Source of the DNA: Inonotus obliquus
Taxonomy: Eukaryota; Basidiomycota; Agaricomycetes; Hymenochaetales; Hymenochaetaceae
DNA: 64,000 bases
Direction: 5' to 3'
Assembly: GCA_032164295.1 (NCBI GenBank)
Contig: JAJHTX010000003.1
Location: forward strand, 2,852,001 to 2,916,000
The position numbers were made by a program, and so were the translations under genes. The notes under the pieces were generated by a model, which saw only the letters and a list, made by a program, of their open reading frames with translations, searched no databases and was not told the DNA's origin. Within the stretch, counting starts at the first letter, position 1; each line of letters opens with the position of its first letter. Shown one piece after another: positions 32,049-43,800 of this stretch.

Positions 32049-35000
32049 GCAGTCTCGGTATCTCCTCTGTAATTGACGTAGTGGTGGAGGTTGACCCGCT
32101 TCTCGCGGTTCGGACGTGCTACCTCGTTTATGAGCTACCAGTGACTGGATGTACCACCAGTGTTGGAAGATTACGTTGGAATGGCTATGGTTCAGTGAAG
32201 AGGTGCGGCGTTGCAATGGATAAGCGTTTACAAATTTGCCTTGCCATATGCATCCTGGGATACCACATCAGTTTTGGACAGGGATGAATTTGTTGGAATA
32301 GCTGTGGCTCCGAGGTCAATGTCAATATCAACGAGCCGTGGCCGGGTTGTTTCCATAACCTGCGTGAAGGGCGGACAAATTTCCATTCTATAATATTTGT
32401 AAACATTGTGTTTCGTGACACAGATTCTTGATTTTCTCATGGGCAAAATGAACATGACAAACTACATGTAAACGTATGCTACTTTCTGCCAGAACTATTG
32501 TTCTCGTCCAACACATGATCACTCGCTTTCCCTCTCTTCTTGCTATCCTTCGGCTTTTGAAGTGAAGGAAGGTTAGGGATCCACTGCCAGAACACGTCGT
32601 AATGTGCTGACCCAGGTATCATCGCCTCGGCTCCCTTACATATCTTCGACTTCGTATGCAAAAGAGCTGCCCAAGATGCCTCTGGATCCGTTTTACGATA
32701 GAAGTTAATACCACCACACCAGATATCCAGCGATCGGTACTTTTTCTCTCCTACCACAAAATTTTTCCATTGATAATGTAGCATCTTCTTCGAGCGAAGT
32801 GAGAATACGATTCGAACGACGGGCTTCGGTTCCTCGACTTCCTTAAACAGGGAGTCCACGGTTCCGTCCATGGCGTTGAACAGTCTCTCTTTGTCTCTCT
32901 TGAATGTGATAGAGCGATCATTCTTGACCTGGACGAGGACAAAAGACATTAATGCGAGTAGCATCGCCCCTCCAAAGAGCATTGGTAGAATGAAGTCGAC
33001 TGCCGGTGTACTATTTGCGCACAGCAGGGCAGCACCGCGTGTCATGTAGGCCATAAGGCACTCCAGTCGACGCGTTGATTGTTCGGTCGGCTTGATGAAG
33101 TGGTTAAAGTAAAGGTAAGCACCAGACAGTCGGCCATTTGGGTCAAATTTCGGTCCCTCTCCCTCTCCCTCATCCTCATCCTCATCCTCATCCTCATCCT
33201 CATCCTCCCCGACTTCGCATGCAACCTTTCCGGCCTTTACATCTTCATCGTATTCTGGGCGGTATTCTAGGTATTCGTCCTCGTCCTCATCATCGCCATC
33301 GTCCTCGTCCTCGTCCGTGTTTTCTGAATTTTTGAATAGTTTCATCAGGAAGGCTAAGACTCCCACAATTCGAAACCTATTCGCTCCTTTGAAGCCATCC
33401 TCATCCAGAAAGCCGGCAAGGACATCAGACAATTTGACATTGTTATGTTTATTGATCCACTCGGTAATGTTCCTGTGCACAACCGCGTCGCGAGCAACTG
33501 TGACCGCCAGCATGGCTACGGTTTCTCCCCGAAGACCCGTGCTAAGGCCGAAGCCATTGAAAACACTTTTCAGGTTATGCGCGGGCAGGAATGCTTTGTG
33601 CATCATGATAAGCGCCGCGGCCTCTGCGAGCAAGGGTTCAGACCCCGACGACGACACGATATACTGGTTGTCTGGTCCTATCTTCAGACACAGGCGCATA
33701 TGAGCTGCTATTTGGTTTTCCTCCTCGACATTGTATGAGCTCATATCAAATTCCAGACATATTCGCTGAGATAAACACGCAAGTGCCACTCGATCCGTCA
33801 TATTGAGTTGACCGCCAGGCGCAATTACTTTGTTCGGATCGTTACAGATCAACTTTTGCATCGCAAAACGAAGTATGTTTACACGAGCGTCTCCTTTTCC
33901 CATTTTGTATCGCAGTGCGAACCTATAAAAAGTGAGTCAGAACAAAGGATCGCTACGAGATAGGCTTCGCGGCTTACATGGGCCGTCCAAATCTGACTAA
34001 GAACGCTACATGAGTTATTTCGTCGAGAGTGAGGCAAGGGTCAGTCCTTTGCTTTTTGTTCGAAGGTTCCGACGTTTCGGCTTCCGTCTCTGACCCATCA
34101 ACCATCGTCACCTTTCTGTCCTCACGGTTCCAAGAAAGCTTCGGCGCGAAAACATCATATCCCAGGGCCGTAAATGGAGGGAATGTAAAGAGATCCTGAT
34201 TCACCACCCGTGCCGACGGATCCTGCAATCTGGGCGGATTGAACTGAAAAAGCTTTCCTGTGGTTGACAAGAATAGACCCCAAACGGGTTGATTTCGGCA
34301 GGCTCGGAACGTCTCTCTGAGTGTTGTAAAAATATCCCAAGTTCGCGGGGTTCCCTCACGTTCTTTGAAGATCAAAGCGTGCGCCTCGTCGAACGCAACC
34401 ACGACCTTGGCGGCACGAGACTTCCCGGGACTTTTCTCCCCTCTGTCGAGAATTTTCGATAATTTTTGGATGCTATCGGTGAGCGTTTCGGAAAGAGAAC
34501 GGTCGTCCTTGGTCGTCTGCGAGCTTGATCGTTTCGGTGAGTTCTTGGGAGATTGTTTTCCGATCGCCTTATAGTATCCAACCGCTAGCTCGACAACCTT
34601 TTTGAAGAACTGCATTCGGTATTCTTTTGTCTTATCCTCATTTCCGTGCGACCAAGACATGTTCAAATAGAACGACTCTCGCATCGTTTCCGCTGAAACT
34701 GCGCCCATGCCCTCAAGTATTTCCGACGTGTGCTGGAATAATCCTATGAGCGCGGCGAAGCATCGCCCTCGAGCAGCGTCTGCGCTTTTGGTATCGAAAA
34801 TGAGGTAGTCACGGAGAACTGTGTCTGCTGGAGGATAGCCTACATTCAAGTTAATAAGATGAAAGCTGAGGAAAAAAGAATTAGCCGACTACACACCAAC
34901 ATCTTCACGCCGAAGGCATATGGAAATGAGTATGCACTTTTGACCAAGCTCAGCTACGGTGCGCGACTTTCCCATTCCCGAAGATTGAATGATCGCACAG

Positions 35001-35830
35001 GTGTTTGCGTAACGTTCATAGGCGTCGTCCTTCGAAGCGATATGCTCCCAGAGTCTATCATGACTATTGCCAACGAAGGGCACAGAGAACGACTGGACAG
35101 TGGCTAGGAGGCAGTTAAATGTCTAGGGAACAGTGCACAAAGCCACTAGACCGGCTTACCTTTCATTCCCTCACCATCGTCGAATTCTCCGCGTGCTGAA
35201 ATTGTAGAAGAATGTGAGTCGGAAGAGTAGGCGCGTGTAGTTCTCGACATACCTAATCCGCCCTCCTCAGCCTCGCGGAACAGTTCGAACAGTTCTAAAG
35301 CAGAATGCATGAGAATATGGTAGGAAGTAATCGGGTTGACTTACTATGCTGAAAGAGCATATCGAGCTTCTGCTTCCAGGTATCCTGTCCATCGGTGGAC
35401 TCGCTGTTCATCAGCGCTGCCATCTGCACCAGAAAATCATGGTTCAACGCCTTGTGAAACTCATTGAAATTCGAGATATCGAGCGAGACACCCGAGCCCT
35501 CCTCTTTACAGCAATTCAGGAGATCCACAACTGACAGACCAAGATGGGGAACCGATGTACGAGCCTGGCTGACATCCTGTTTCCGTATGCAAGGGTCATA
35601 TAAATCCTTATAGATTGTATTGAACGTCCGTCGCCAATGAGGCACTTCTTGCCACTTTCGAAACACTTTGTCCTGCCAGGTGTCTGTTTCATCAGCTAGA
35701 TCGTAGCGATCGTCCTCCGATGGTAGCTTGCGCTTGGCCATGCTGTCGTTGGACGTTGGAAGAAGGGAGGAGTAGGCCACCCCACCAAAGCTAAGCTCAA
35801 CATACCCCGTTCATTCCCACGGTCTCTGCC
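32048..35830 (-). repeat. Segmental duplication unit carrying the Crinkler-type gene, copy 1
   Basis: The same 3.75 kb occurs at 40856-44620 in the same orientation, offset by about 8805 bp through the coding region. The last exon and 3' flank are nearly identical; the 5' exon is clearly more diverged. Confidence 0.85.
32479..35741 (-). CDS. Crinkler (CRN)-type P-loop NTPase protein, copy 1
   Basis: Six exons (35345-35741, 35253-35294, 35160-35195, 34897-35103, 33978-34839, 32479-33922) with GT-AG introns and matching phases code 995 residues. The start is the ATG at 35741 (MAKRKLPSEDD). Order: a variable N-terminal region (residues 1-135), a Ser-rich linker, a P-loop IIQSSGMGKSR near residue 200, Walker B VVVAFDEAHAL near 375 and sensor-like LFLSTTGK near 420. 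An HMRLCLKIG...SGSEPLLAEAA region follows, then an acidic run of (DE)n near 760, one hydrophobic helix (FILPMLFGGAMLLALMSFVL) and a basic tail. This matches the NTPase-bearing Crinkler-like families of fungi and oomycetes. Related proteins act inside host or competitor cells, but here a role is only inferred. No signal peptide is visible. Confidence 0.75.
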
Positions 35831-35913
35831 GAAAAGAAACTAAGGGATCGTCAGCTCATGGTCACGATTACCTTTTTCATTACAAGCGTGACGAACACGA
35901 TCATCACCGATTA

Positions 35914-36593
35914 CAGGAAAATACCGTTCCTTTAAACACCAATTACAAACTTGCCCCCAGGTCTTTCCACACACAACTTTTCTACAATTAAAGTACATTT
36001 TCGTGGAGTATACTATAGGAGACACATGCTGATTTTTTTCTAAGCCGGAAGGTGTGCTAGAAAAATAGATATGGACCTGGAAAGAAACAAGGGCTCCTGT
36101 CACGGAAAACGACTCCTTTGAACACCTTGTGACGTAATGTCACGCCAATATCAATTACACTCCGGTTGTAATGAGTTGCCGAGATATCCTATTTTGTCAG
36201 CACGCCGATCATTTTGACTATCACACTCTTGAGATTTTCTTACAATATTAATTGATTGAGCAGCAGTTTCTCCCTGAAACTTGGAGTGAAAGTAGAATAT
36301 GTAGCATAATTTTAGAGTATCAGGTTATCCATACAGTTAAATAACAGGGGAAATTGCAGGAGGAATTGGTTTCGACTCAGGTCTGTGAATTTCACCAAAT
36401 ATCCGCACTGTATAATTTTTCTAGACTCAACAGCTTGCTCAAATTTCTTGTAAGTTTGCAGACTTAGTGATACATACTATCCTTTAGTACATGCATTTTT
36501 CTGAGTTGATAAGTGAAGAATTGAGTGAGAAAAGTCATGGTGTTCAAAGGAACGGTACTGTTTAAAGGACCGGTATTTTCCTGTACAAAATTA
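35914..36593. mobile_element. Tc1/mariner-type MITE with a paralogous empty site
   Basis: A 680-bp element. The left end is CAGGAAAATACCGTTCCTTT and the right end is its inverted form, CGGTATTTTCCTG, preceded by subterminal copies of TTTAAAGGA. It is flanked by TA on both sides. The related repeat near 47200-47225 (CATCACCAATTACAAAGTTATTG) runs straight through this position with a single TA, so it is an empty site. There is no transposase inside. Short open frames within it are not supported. Confidence 0.75.
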
Positions 36594-37975
36594 TTGTAGT
36601 CGATGTCCCGATTAGGCCCTTCGACTGTGCCACCTTCGGTCGACACACACCTCTTTCACATCCCAAGATTATCCTTATCTCTTTTACCCGTCGACCACCG
36701 TCTCCACTTTAGGCGCCTGAAACCCACTCCCCTCTCTAGCGCAGAAGATAGAGAGCGTAAACGACCAGTCTCAATTATCTGCGACGTTAATAGTTACGTA
36801 TTTTGCGACTTTTTTATGTCGTCTTTGTGGCAGAATATTAATGAACAAGGGTTCCTAAACCCTTCTGCGCAGCAACGGCACCCGCGTCGCTCCCTTCTTC
36901 AGGGGCTCCTAAACCCTCATCCTCATCTCGCTCACAGCAGTATCCAGCTCCAGGAATTGCGAGCGGGTGGAGGGTGGTATCCCCGTCCAAACCGAGTACG
37001 TGGTTCCTTCTCTTTCTATTTCGGGTCGCAGGAGCTAACTCGAAATTGCAGCATATCCGGTTAGCTTTGTCTCCGTGAACAGCGCGTCAAGCGACAAGCC
37101 ATCCGCCCCTGCTTCACCGCCTGCGTGGTCGTTTGGCTCCATAGAAGCAAGACAAACTAGACTGCTATCAAGGCTCCGGTCCCTACCACAAAACACAAAA
37201 CGAAAGTTGACTTCTTATCATTTTTCCGGGGCGGCGGGAGCGACAGAAAGACCTCATCCTCTGTAAATTGAACCTTCGCTGAGAGTGTCGCTTCTCCACC
37301 GTTACTCCGTAAAAGATGAAGGCTTACGGGTACAATACACACGAGCTGCGCAACTCGCGAAATCCGGTGCTCTCTGTGTATAGCATTTCGGGAGTTGCTC
37401 TACAGATGGATCCTAGGGGTCTCCTTCATTCTGTGTCGGAGGGCAACACCTTCACTTCTCTCCATCATCATCCCGGTGCTGCTGGGTTACTTATAACTTA
37501 CTAATCACACTGCACATGTTTTCTGACTTGAATCCATTTTTGTGGTCTAACGAATAAATTGCCCTCGTAAGTCTGAGCCTCATTACATAATATTAGCTAC
37601 TTCGACATTTTTAGCTTTGGGAGGATCAGAAAAAGCGGAATTAATTGCGGCGATACGCAGGCTGGTTAACACTAGATGTCTCGAACTCGTTCGTCATAAT
37701 ACACTCTGAACTGAGCCAATGCGGAGCGCTTTGCATCCTATCGGTTGACTTCAAGATGGCAGACTACTAGACATGGTCTCCTTAAGGGCGATATACCACG
37801 TATAAAATACGTGAGGTTCTGTATATTACATCGCGTTGGGTGCCTTCCGTGAATCTCGTCGCGTAGGCTAATTACAGTTGTTTCATTTTTGACTTGCACT
37901 TCATCTGTTCTGGTGGTATTATCATCGTTATGCAAGGCGATGATATAGTTCAGGAGGGGCATGGTTGTAGTACTA
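36594..37975 (+). repeat. Dispersed repeat unit, copy A, with small hypothetical exons
   Basis: The same unit recurs from about 47160 to 52139, there split by two LTR insertions. It includes a spliceable hypothetical frame: GWRVVSPSKP, an intron (GTACGT...TTGCAG), then SVNSASSDKPSAPASPP and PQNTKRKLTSYHF. A second small frame begins MKAYGYNTHELRNSRNPVLS at 37316-37504. Both frames are kept in copy B, where the first is about 150 bp longer. I do not recognise either product. The unit may itself be a transposable element; its ends are unclear (homology begins near GGTCACGATTA and ends near GGGGCATGGTTGTAG). Confidence 0.5.
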
Positions 37976-38154
37976 GCGTTTGGAGTTGACTAGAACGCGA
38001 CCCCGCGGGCCAAGCTACTGCATGTACTCTCTCTCCTCTGCCTCCAAGAAAGGACCAGACATGCACTTTCCAATCAGACCTTTAAGTTTAACTCGGCTAG
38101 GCAAGCTCCAGAGCGGAGAACGGAGGCCAGAACGATAAGCGCCCTCCCTATTAT

Positions 38155-38741
38155 TGAATGGGTGGGCAACAAGTTGGTTGACGGACAGAATTGGCGAGGT
38201 TCTTATTCTCGAGCAGCATTCCCACATAAGGCGAAGGAACCAGTTCTATCAAAGACGCCAGAAGTCGTAATAGTTCGGTCGGACTCGTACATGCTTTACC
38301 AAAGTGAGGAGATCGGATTTCTTTATGTCTGAGATGGCACCCCGTCTCGTTATCCAACAAGCGATAACTTTGTCACTCAGAGGTCGTATTCGTCGGCATT
38401 GAGAACAAGTGTCGTAAAGAACCGAATCATTTCGAGGAAATCGTCAACGTTGATGGCTTCATTATGCTGTGAGATAGACTCATAAACAAGAATGTAATTT
38501 CGTCAAGCTCAATTTTGAGTGCCTACAAAGTAAATCAATGGTTGCACAACTAGAAAGTAGATGGTGAGACGTACACCAAAGGATAAGCTTTATCTAGGTA
38601 TTCATGGAAAGGTGAAAACGCTTCCCACCGCTCATCAACACCGACGGGACCCATCTGGTCTGAAAGCGATCTATAAAGAGATATACCGTGGTATCGTTCG
38701 TTCTCTCTACTCACGGTACTTTCACTGCACCACTTAACCAA
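38155..38741 (-). pseudogene. Deleted Gly-Xaa (M20-type) carboxypeptidase gene
   Basis: The minus-strand exon 38741 to about 38575 reads LSDQMGPVGVDERWEAF and HEYLDKAYPLVY, then an intron, then ALKIELDEITFLFM. This is the N-terminal region of fungal M20A vacuolar carboxypeptidases (GPVGEDPRW..F..LEEaFPLV). About 40 residues later it jumps into NEAINVDDFLEMIRFFTTLVLNADE, the very C-terminus of the same family, so the metal-binding catalytic core has been deleted. A further stretch, SPTELLRLLASLIELVPSPYV (about 38280-38220), resembles the HTSIGLLASLI..LE..PY middle segment, displaced. The gene is dead. Confidence 0.6.
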
Positions 38742-38759
38742 GCAATAGTCTTCTCGATC

Positions 38760-40300
38760 GGGTTACTTAAAGGACTCGGATCTCTGCGGCTGACTGGATG
38801 TTGAAGACTCCATTGTCCATAACATGCCACGAATGAGAATCTGCAGGTGTAAATCTCAGACGGACGGGATAACCAAAAATGTGAAACGTGGATCCCAACA
38901 TTACATAATGTGTTGCGGCATCTCCCGGTGTTATTTCACGCCATACATCGAGTCACGAACATTATCATCCTGCTGCCATGTTACAAGAAGCTGAAATCCA
39001 TATAACCGAGCTTCTATGGTCTAGATGGCTTCCTAGAGACTCGATAAATCAACATTCTTTTTAGCTTTCAATGAAGGCGTGTTCCGAGTCGCATTGTGCC
39101 TCGACCACTGCGCTGGTGGTAGATGAACATCGCAAGTCTCGCCCAGAACTCGTAGAGCCAGGATGACTCCTCCCAGTGTCTTCAGAACATCCTCTAATTT
39201 TCCTCTTCGGATTCACCTTGGTCAGCAATGTCAGCAATTGATTTTATTCGCCGCTGCTCGGTCTCATTCCAACCCCTCCTCTGTTATACCCTCTTTGATC
39301 TGATCCAATCGTTACACTGTCAATACCACTACTTCTTGCAATCTACTTGTTCGACAATAGCCTTAAACTGGCTATTGCGACCTCAGCTCTCACTGCACAA
39401 CTGTTTAGTGGTAACATCTTTGAGGTTCGAGCATTTTCTTCATTCCATGCCGCTACTCTACAACATTACCCTATTTATTATATACAGGCCAGACAGAATG
39501 ATAATAGCAAAGATGTGAACAGAACTCTGGACAGTAAACCCATCACGCTTAACTATGGCTGACCATAACGTCGAACGATTCCGTTGGTGATTTATTGGTC
39601 TCGCTGGGTATGTTCACTTATTATGGCAGTGCAACACTAAATTCTCATTCGCTATGTAGTTGTCAGATGTCGTTCCTACTTCTCCTGCTACGGACCTGAT
39701 CTCCGCCCTCGGATCTAATTTTAGTATCAATGAAGCCGCAAGTAGTGGCCAATCCGCAAATGCCTATGCCAACAGAGGCTTGGTTCCCGTTATTGTTGGA
39801 ACCGCCGTTAACACAGGCACCCGGAGGCGACATCGCTAGTGCCGTCAATGGCGATGTCAGTCAAGGGAATCAAGAGTCCTCTGGGAATCCCAGTCAGGGC
39901 AATAAAACAGTCAATTAGAGTCTTTCGACCAACGGCGGGTGAGTCGTGTTTATCCTTTCGTTGACGTTTGTATACATTTCGGCAGCTCTTCATTGATCTC
40001 GACGTTACTCTTAGTACTCTTGCTTTTTTTGTGCAACGATCCTGACATGGTCTGAACTTACTCAATTCCAGTCTAAATGCTAACGCAAGTAATGGAGGAG
40101 ATGGAGGCAGTGGAAGCAGCTTGATAGGCAGCGGGAATTCAAATGGAGGAGACGTCACTGCCGTAGGCAACGGTGGGAGTATTAGGACTACGACTGAAAG
40201 TATCACAGGTGGAACTACTATTAATAGCAATATTTGCTATGGTAATTCCATCAATAGGTCGACTATCAATGCGTCTGATCGTGTACGGTGAGTGGTGAAT
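38760..40300 (+). repeat. Third copy of the 12.8 kb secreted-protein locus region
   Basis: Corresponds to about 12150-13800, diverged and with deletions. It lies directly upstream of the second Crinkler unit, as copy 1 lies beside the first Crinkler unit. Confidence 0.55.
39352..40291 (+). pseudogene. Dead copy 2 of the 12.8 kb secreted-protein gene
   Basis: All four exons are traceable. The start ATG context is lost (ACAATAGCCTTAAACTGG replaces ATGCGTACTGTC...). Exon 2 begins ARQNDNSKDVNRTLDS and then shifts. Exon 3 has VVPTSPATDLISALGS, a frame shift, and an in-frame TAG near 39916. Exon 4 keeps NANASNGGDGGSGSS and STINASDRVR with its TGA, but has lost one of the two repeat units. Confidence 0.65.
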
Positions 40301-40855
40301 ATTCCTATTCCTCATTCACAACCTTGAGGTCACTCATGTTCCTCAATCCGAAGTAGGAAGGTCAGAAATGATCCATACAGACTTGAAGAAGGTCGTCAAG
40401 CGTTCGCTCGTTGTCCAGAGGCAATACTAGTGGCTTCCGGGATCCATTCAATTCAATGTTTTTTTTACAAAGAATAACCCCTTCATCCACCTGTGTTCTT
40501 TTTCGCCTCGTCTGCTTTCTTGAGTCTATTTCCCAGTCTCGGGCTTCACGCATGATAGCCCTTGACCTGTTTTAACCCTGCTTATTACTCTTACTACACG
40601 GTATAAGAAACGTAGTCAGTGCAAGAAGTACAAGAAATGTCACTTCTCCGCCTCGAATAGTTGTAATCATTATACTTCATTGGTTAGTATTCGCATTCAT
40701 TGGCTCTTGTTATTGGATACCGGCCAAGCTGCTCTCGCTGTTGCTGAGCACAGTGAGCAGATGGTGCCGATGATGGAGAACAAGCTCGCCGTCTTGTTTA
40801 CCCAAGCTGCTGCATTAGTGGCCCTACAATTCCATGCTTCGGAGTGCATTTCATT
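40292..40855. other. Intergenic
   Basis: No supported gene. Includes a T-rich stretch near 40461 and ends at the left border of Crinkler unit 2. Confidence 0.35.
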
Positions 40856-43800
40856 CTCGGCAGTCTCTGTATCTCCTCTGTAATTGACGTAGTGGTGGAG
40901 GTTGACCCGCTTCTCGCGGTTCGGACGTGCCACCTCGTTTATGAGCTACCAGTACTAGTGACTGGATGTGCCACCAGTGTTGGAAGATTACGTTGGAATG
41001 GCTATGGTTCAGTGAAGAGGTGCGGCGTTGCAATGGATAAGCGTTTACAAATTTGCCTTGCCTTATGCATCCTGGGATACCACATCAGGTTTGGACAGGG
41101 ATGAGTTTGTTGGAATGGCTGTGGCTCCGAGGTCAATGTCAATATCAACGAGCCGTGGCCGGGTTGCTTCCATAACCTGCGTGAAGGGCGGTCTATAATA
41201 TTTGTAAACATTGTGTTTCGTGACACAGATTCTTGATTTTCTCATGGGCAAAATGAACATGATAAACTACATGTAAACGTATGCTACTTTCTGCCAGAAC
41301 TATTGTTCTCGTCCAACACATGATCACTCGCTTTCCCTCTCTTCTTGCTATCCTTCGGCTTTTGAAGTGAAGGAAGGTTAGGGATCCACTGCCAGAACAC
41401 GTCGTAATGTGCTGACCCAGGTATCATCGCCTCGGCTCCCTTACATATCTTCGACTTCGTATGCAAAAGAGCTGCCCAAGATGCCTCTGGATCCGTTTTA
41501 CGATAGAAGTTAATACCACCACACCAGATATCCAGCGATCGGTACTTTTTCTCTCCTACCACAAAATTTTTCCATTGATAATGTAGCATCTTCTTCGAGC
41601 GAAGTGAGAATACGATTCGAACGACGGGCTTCGGTTCCTCGACTTCCTTAAACAGGGAGTCCACGGTTCCGTCCATGGCGTTGAACAGTCTCTCTTTGTC
41701 TCTCTTGAATGTGATAGAGCGATCATTCTTGACCTGGACGAGGACAAAAGACATTAATGCGAGTAGCATCGCCCCTCCAAAGAGCATTGGTAGAATGAAG
41801 TCGACTGCCGGTGTACTATTTGCGCACAGCAGGGCAGCACCGCGTGTCATGTAGGCCATAAGGCACTCCAGTCGACGCGTTGATTGTTCGGTCGGCTTGA
41901 TGAAGTGGTTAAAGTAAAGGTAAGCACCAGACAGTCGGCCATTTGGGTCAAATTTCGGTCCCTCTCCCTCTCCCTCATCCTCATCCTCATCCTCATCCTC
42001 ATCCTCATCCTCCCCGACTTCGCATGCAACCTTTCCGGCCTTTACATCTTCATCGTATTCTGGGCGGTATTCTAGGTATTCGTCCTCGTCCTCATCATCG
42101 CCATCGTCCTCGTCCTCGTCCGTGTCTTCTGAATTTTTGAATAGTTTCATCAGGAAGGCTAAGACTCCCACACTTCGAAACCTATTCGCTCCTTTGAAGC
42201 CGTCCTCATCCAGAAAGCCGGCGAGGACATCAGACAATTTGACACCGTTATGTTTATTGATCCACTCGATAATGTTCCTGTGCACAACCGCGTCGCGAGC
42301 AACTGTGACCGCCAGCATGGCTACGGTTTCTCCCCGAAGACCCGTGCTAAGGCCGAAGCCATTGAAAACACTTTTCAGGTTATGCGCGGGCAGGAATGCT
42401 TTGTGCATCATGATAAGCGCCGCGGCCTCTGCGAGCAAGGGTTCAGACCCCGACGACGACACGATATACTGGTTGTCTGGTCCTATCTTCAGACACAGGC
42501 GCATATGAGCTGCTATTTGGTTTTCCTCCTCGACATTGTATGAGCTCATATCAAATTCCAGACATATTCGCTGAGATAAACACGCAAGCGCCACTTGATC
42601 CGTCATGTTGAGTTGACCGCCAGGCGCAATTACTTTGTTCGGATCATTACAGATCAACTTTTGCATCGCAAAACGAAGTATGTTTACACGAGCGTCTCCT
42701 TTTCCCATTTTGTATCGCAGTGCGAACCTATAAGAAACGAATCAGAACAAAGGATCGCTACGGAATGGGCTTCGCGGCTTACATGGGGCGTCCAAATTTG
42801 ACTAAGAACGCTACATGAGTTATTTCGTCGAGAGTGAGGCAAGGGTCAGTCCTTCGCTTTTTGTTCGAAGGTTCCGACGTTTCGTCTTCCGTCCCTGACC
42901 CATCAACCATCGTCACCTTTCTGTCCTCACGGTTCCAAGAAAGCTTCGGCGCGAAAACATCATATCCCAGGGCCGTAAATGGAGGGAATGTAAAGAGATC
43001 CTGATTAACCACCCGCGCCGACGGATCCTGCAATCTGGGCGGATTGAACTGAAAAAGCTTTCCTGTGGTTGACAAGAATAGACCCCAAACGGGTTGATTT
43101 CGGCAGGCTCGGAACGTCTCTCTGAGTGTTGTAAAAATATCCCAAGTTCGCGGTGTTCCCCGACGATCTTTGAAGATCAGAGCGTGCGCCTCGTCGAACG
43201 CAACCACGACCTTGGCGGCACGAGACTTCCCGGGACTTTTCTCCCCTCTGTCGAGAATTTTCGATAATTTTTGGATGCTATCGGTGAGCGTTTCGGAAAG
43301 AGAGCGGTCGTCCTTAGTCGTCTGCGAGCTTGATCGTTTCGGTGAGTTCTTGGGAGATTGTTTTCCGGTCGCCTTATAGCATCCAACCGCTAGCTCGACA
43401 ACCCTTTTGAAGAACTTGCTTCGGTATTCTTTTGTCTTATCCTCATTTCCGTGCGACCAGGACATCTTCTCGTAGAACGAATCTCGCATATCTACCGCTG
43501 AAGATGCGCCCATGCCCTCAAGTATTTCCGACGTGTGCTGGAATAATCCTATGAGCGCGGCGAAGCATCGCCCTCGAGCAACGTCTGCGCTTTTGGTATC
43601 GAAAATGAGGTAGTCACGGAGAACTGTGTCTGCTGGAGGATAGCCTAAATTCAAGTTAATAAGATGAAAGCTGAGGGAAAAAGAATTAGCCGACTACACA
43701 CCAACATCTTCACGCCGAAGGCATATGGAAATGAGTATGCACTTTTGACCAAGCTCAGCTACGGTGCGCGACTTTCCCATTCCCGAAGATTGAATGATCG

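Noticed and set aside
33042..33335. Several short frames rich in Arg-Met, Pro-His or Ile-Leu
   Set aside because: They are alternative frames of the acidic GAT/GAG repeat in the Crinkler gene.
35295..35345. Unspliced extension of Crinkler copy 1 exon 1
   Set aside because: It stops soon. Splicing at GTAAGT 35344 gives the same product as copy 2 and keeps the frame.
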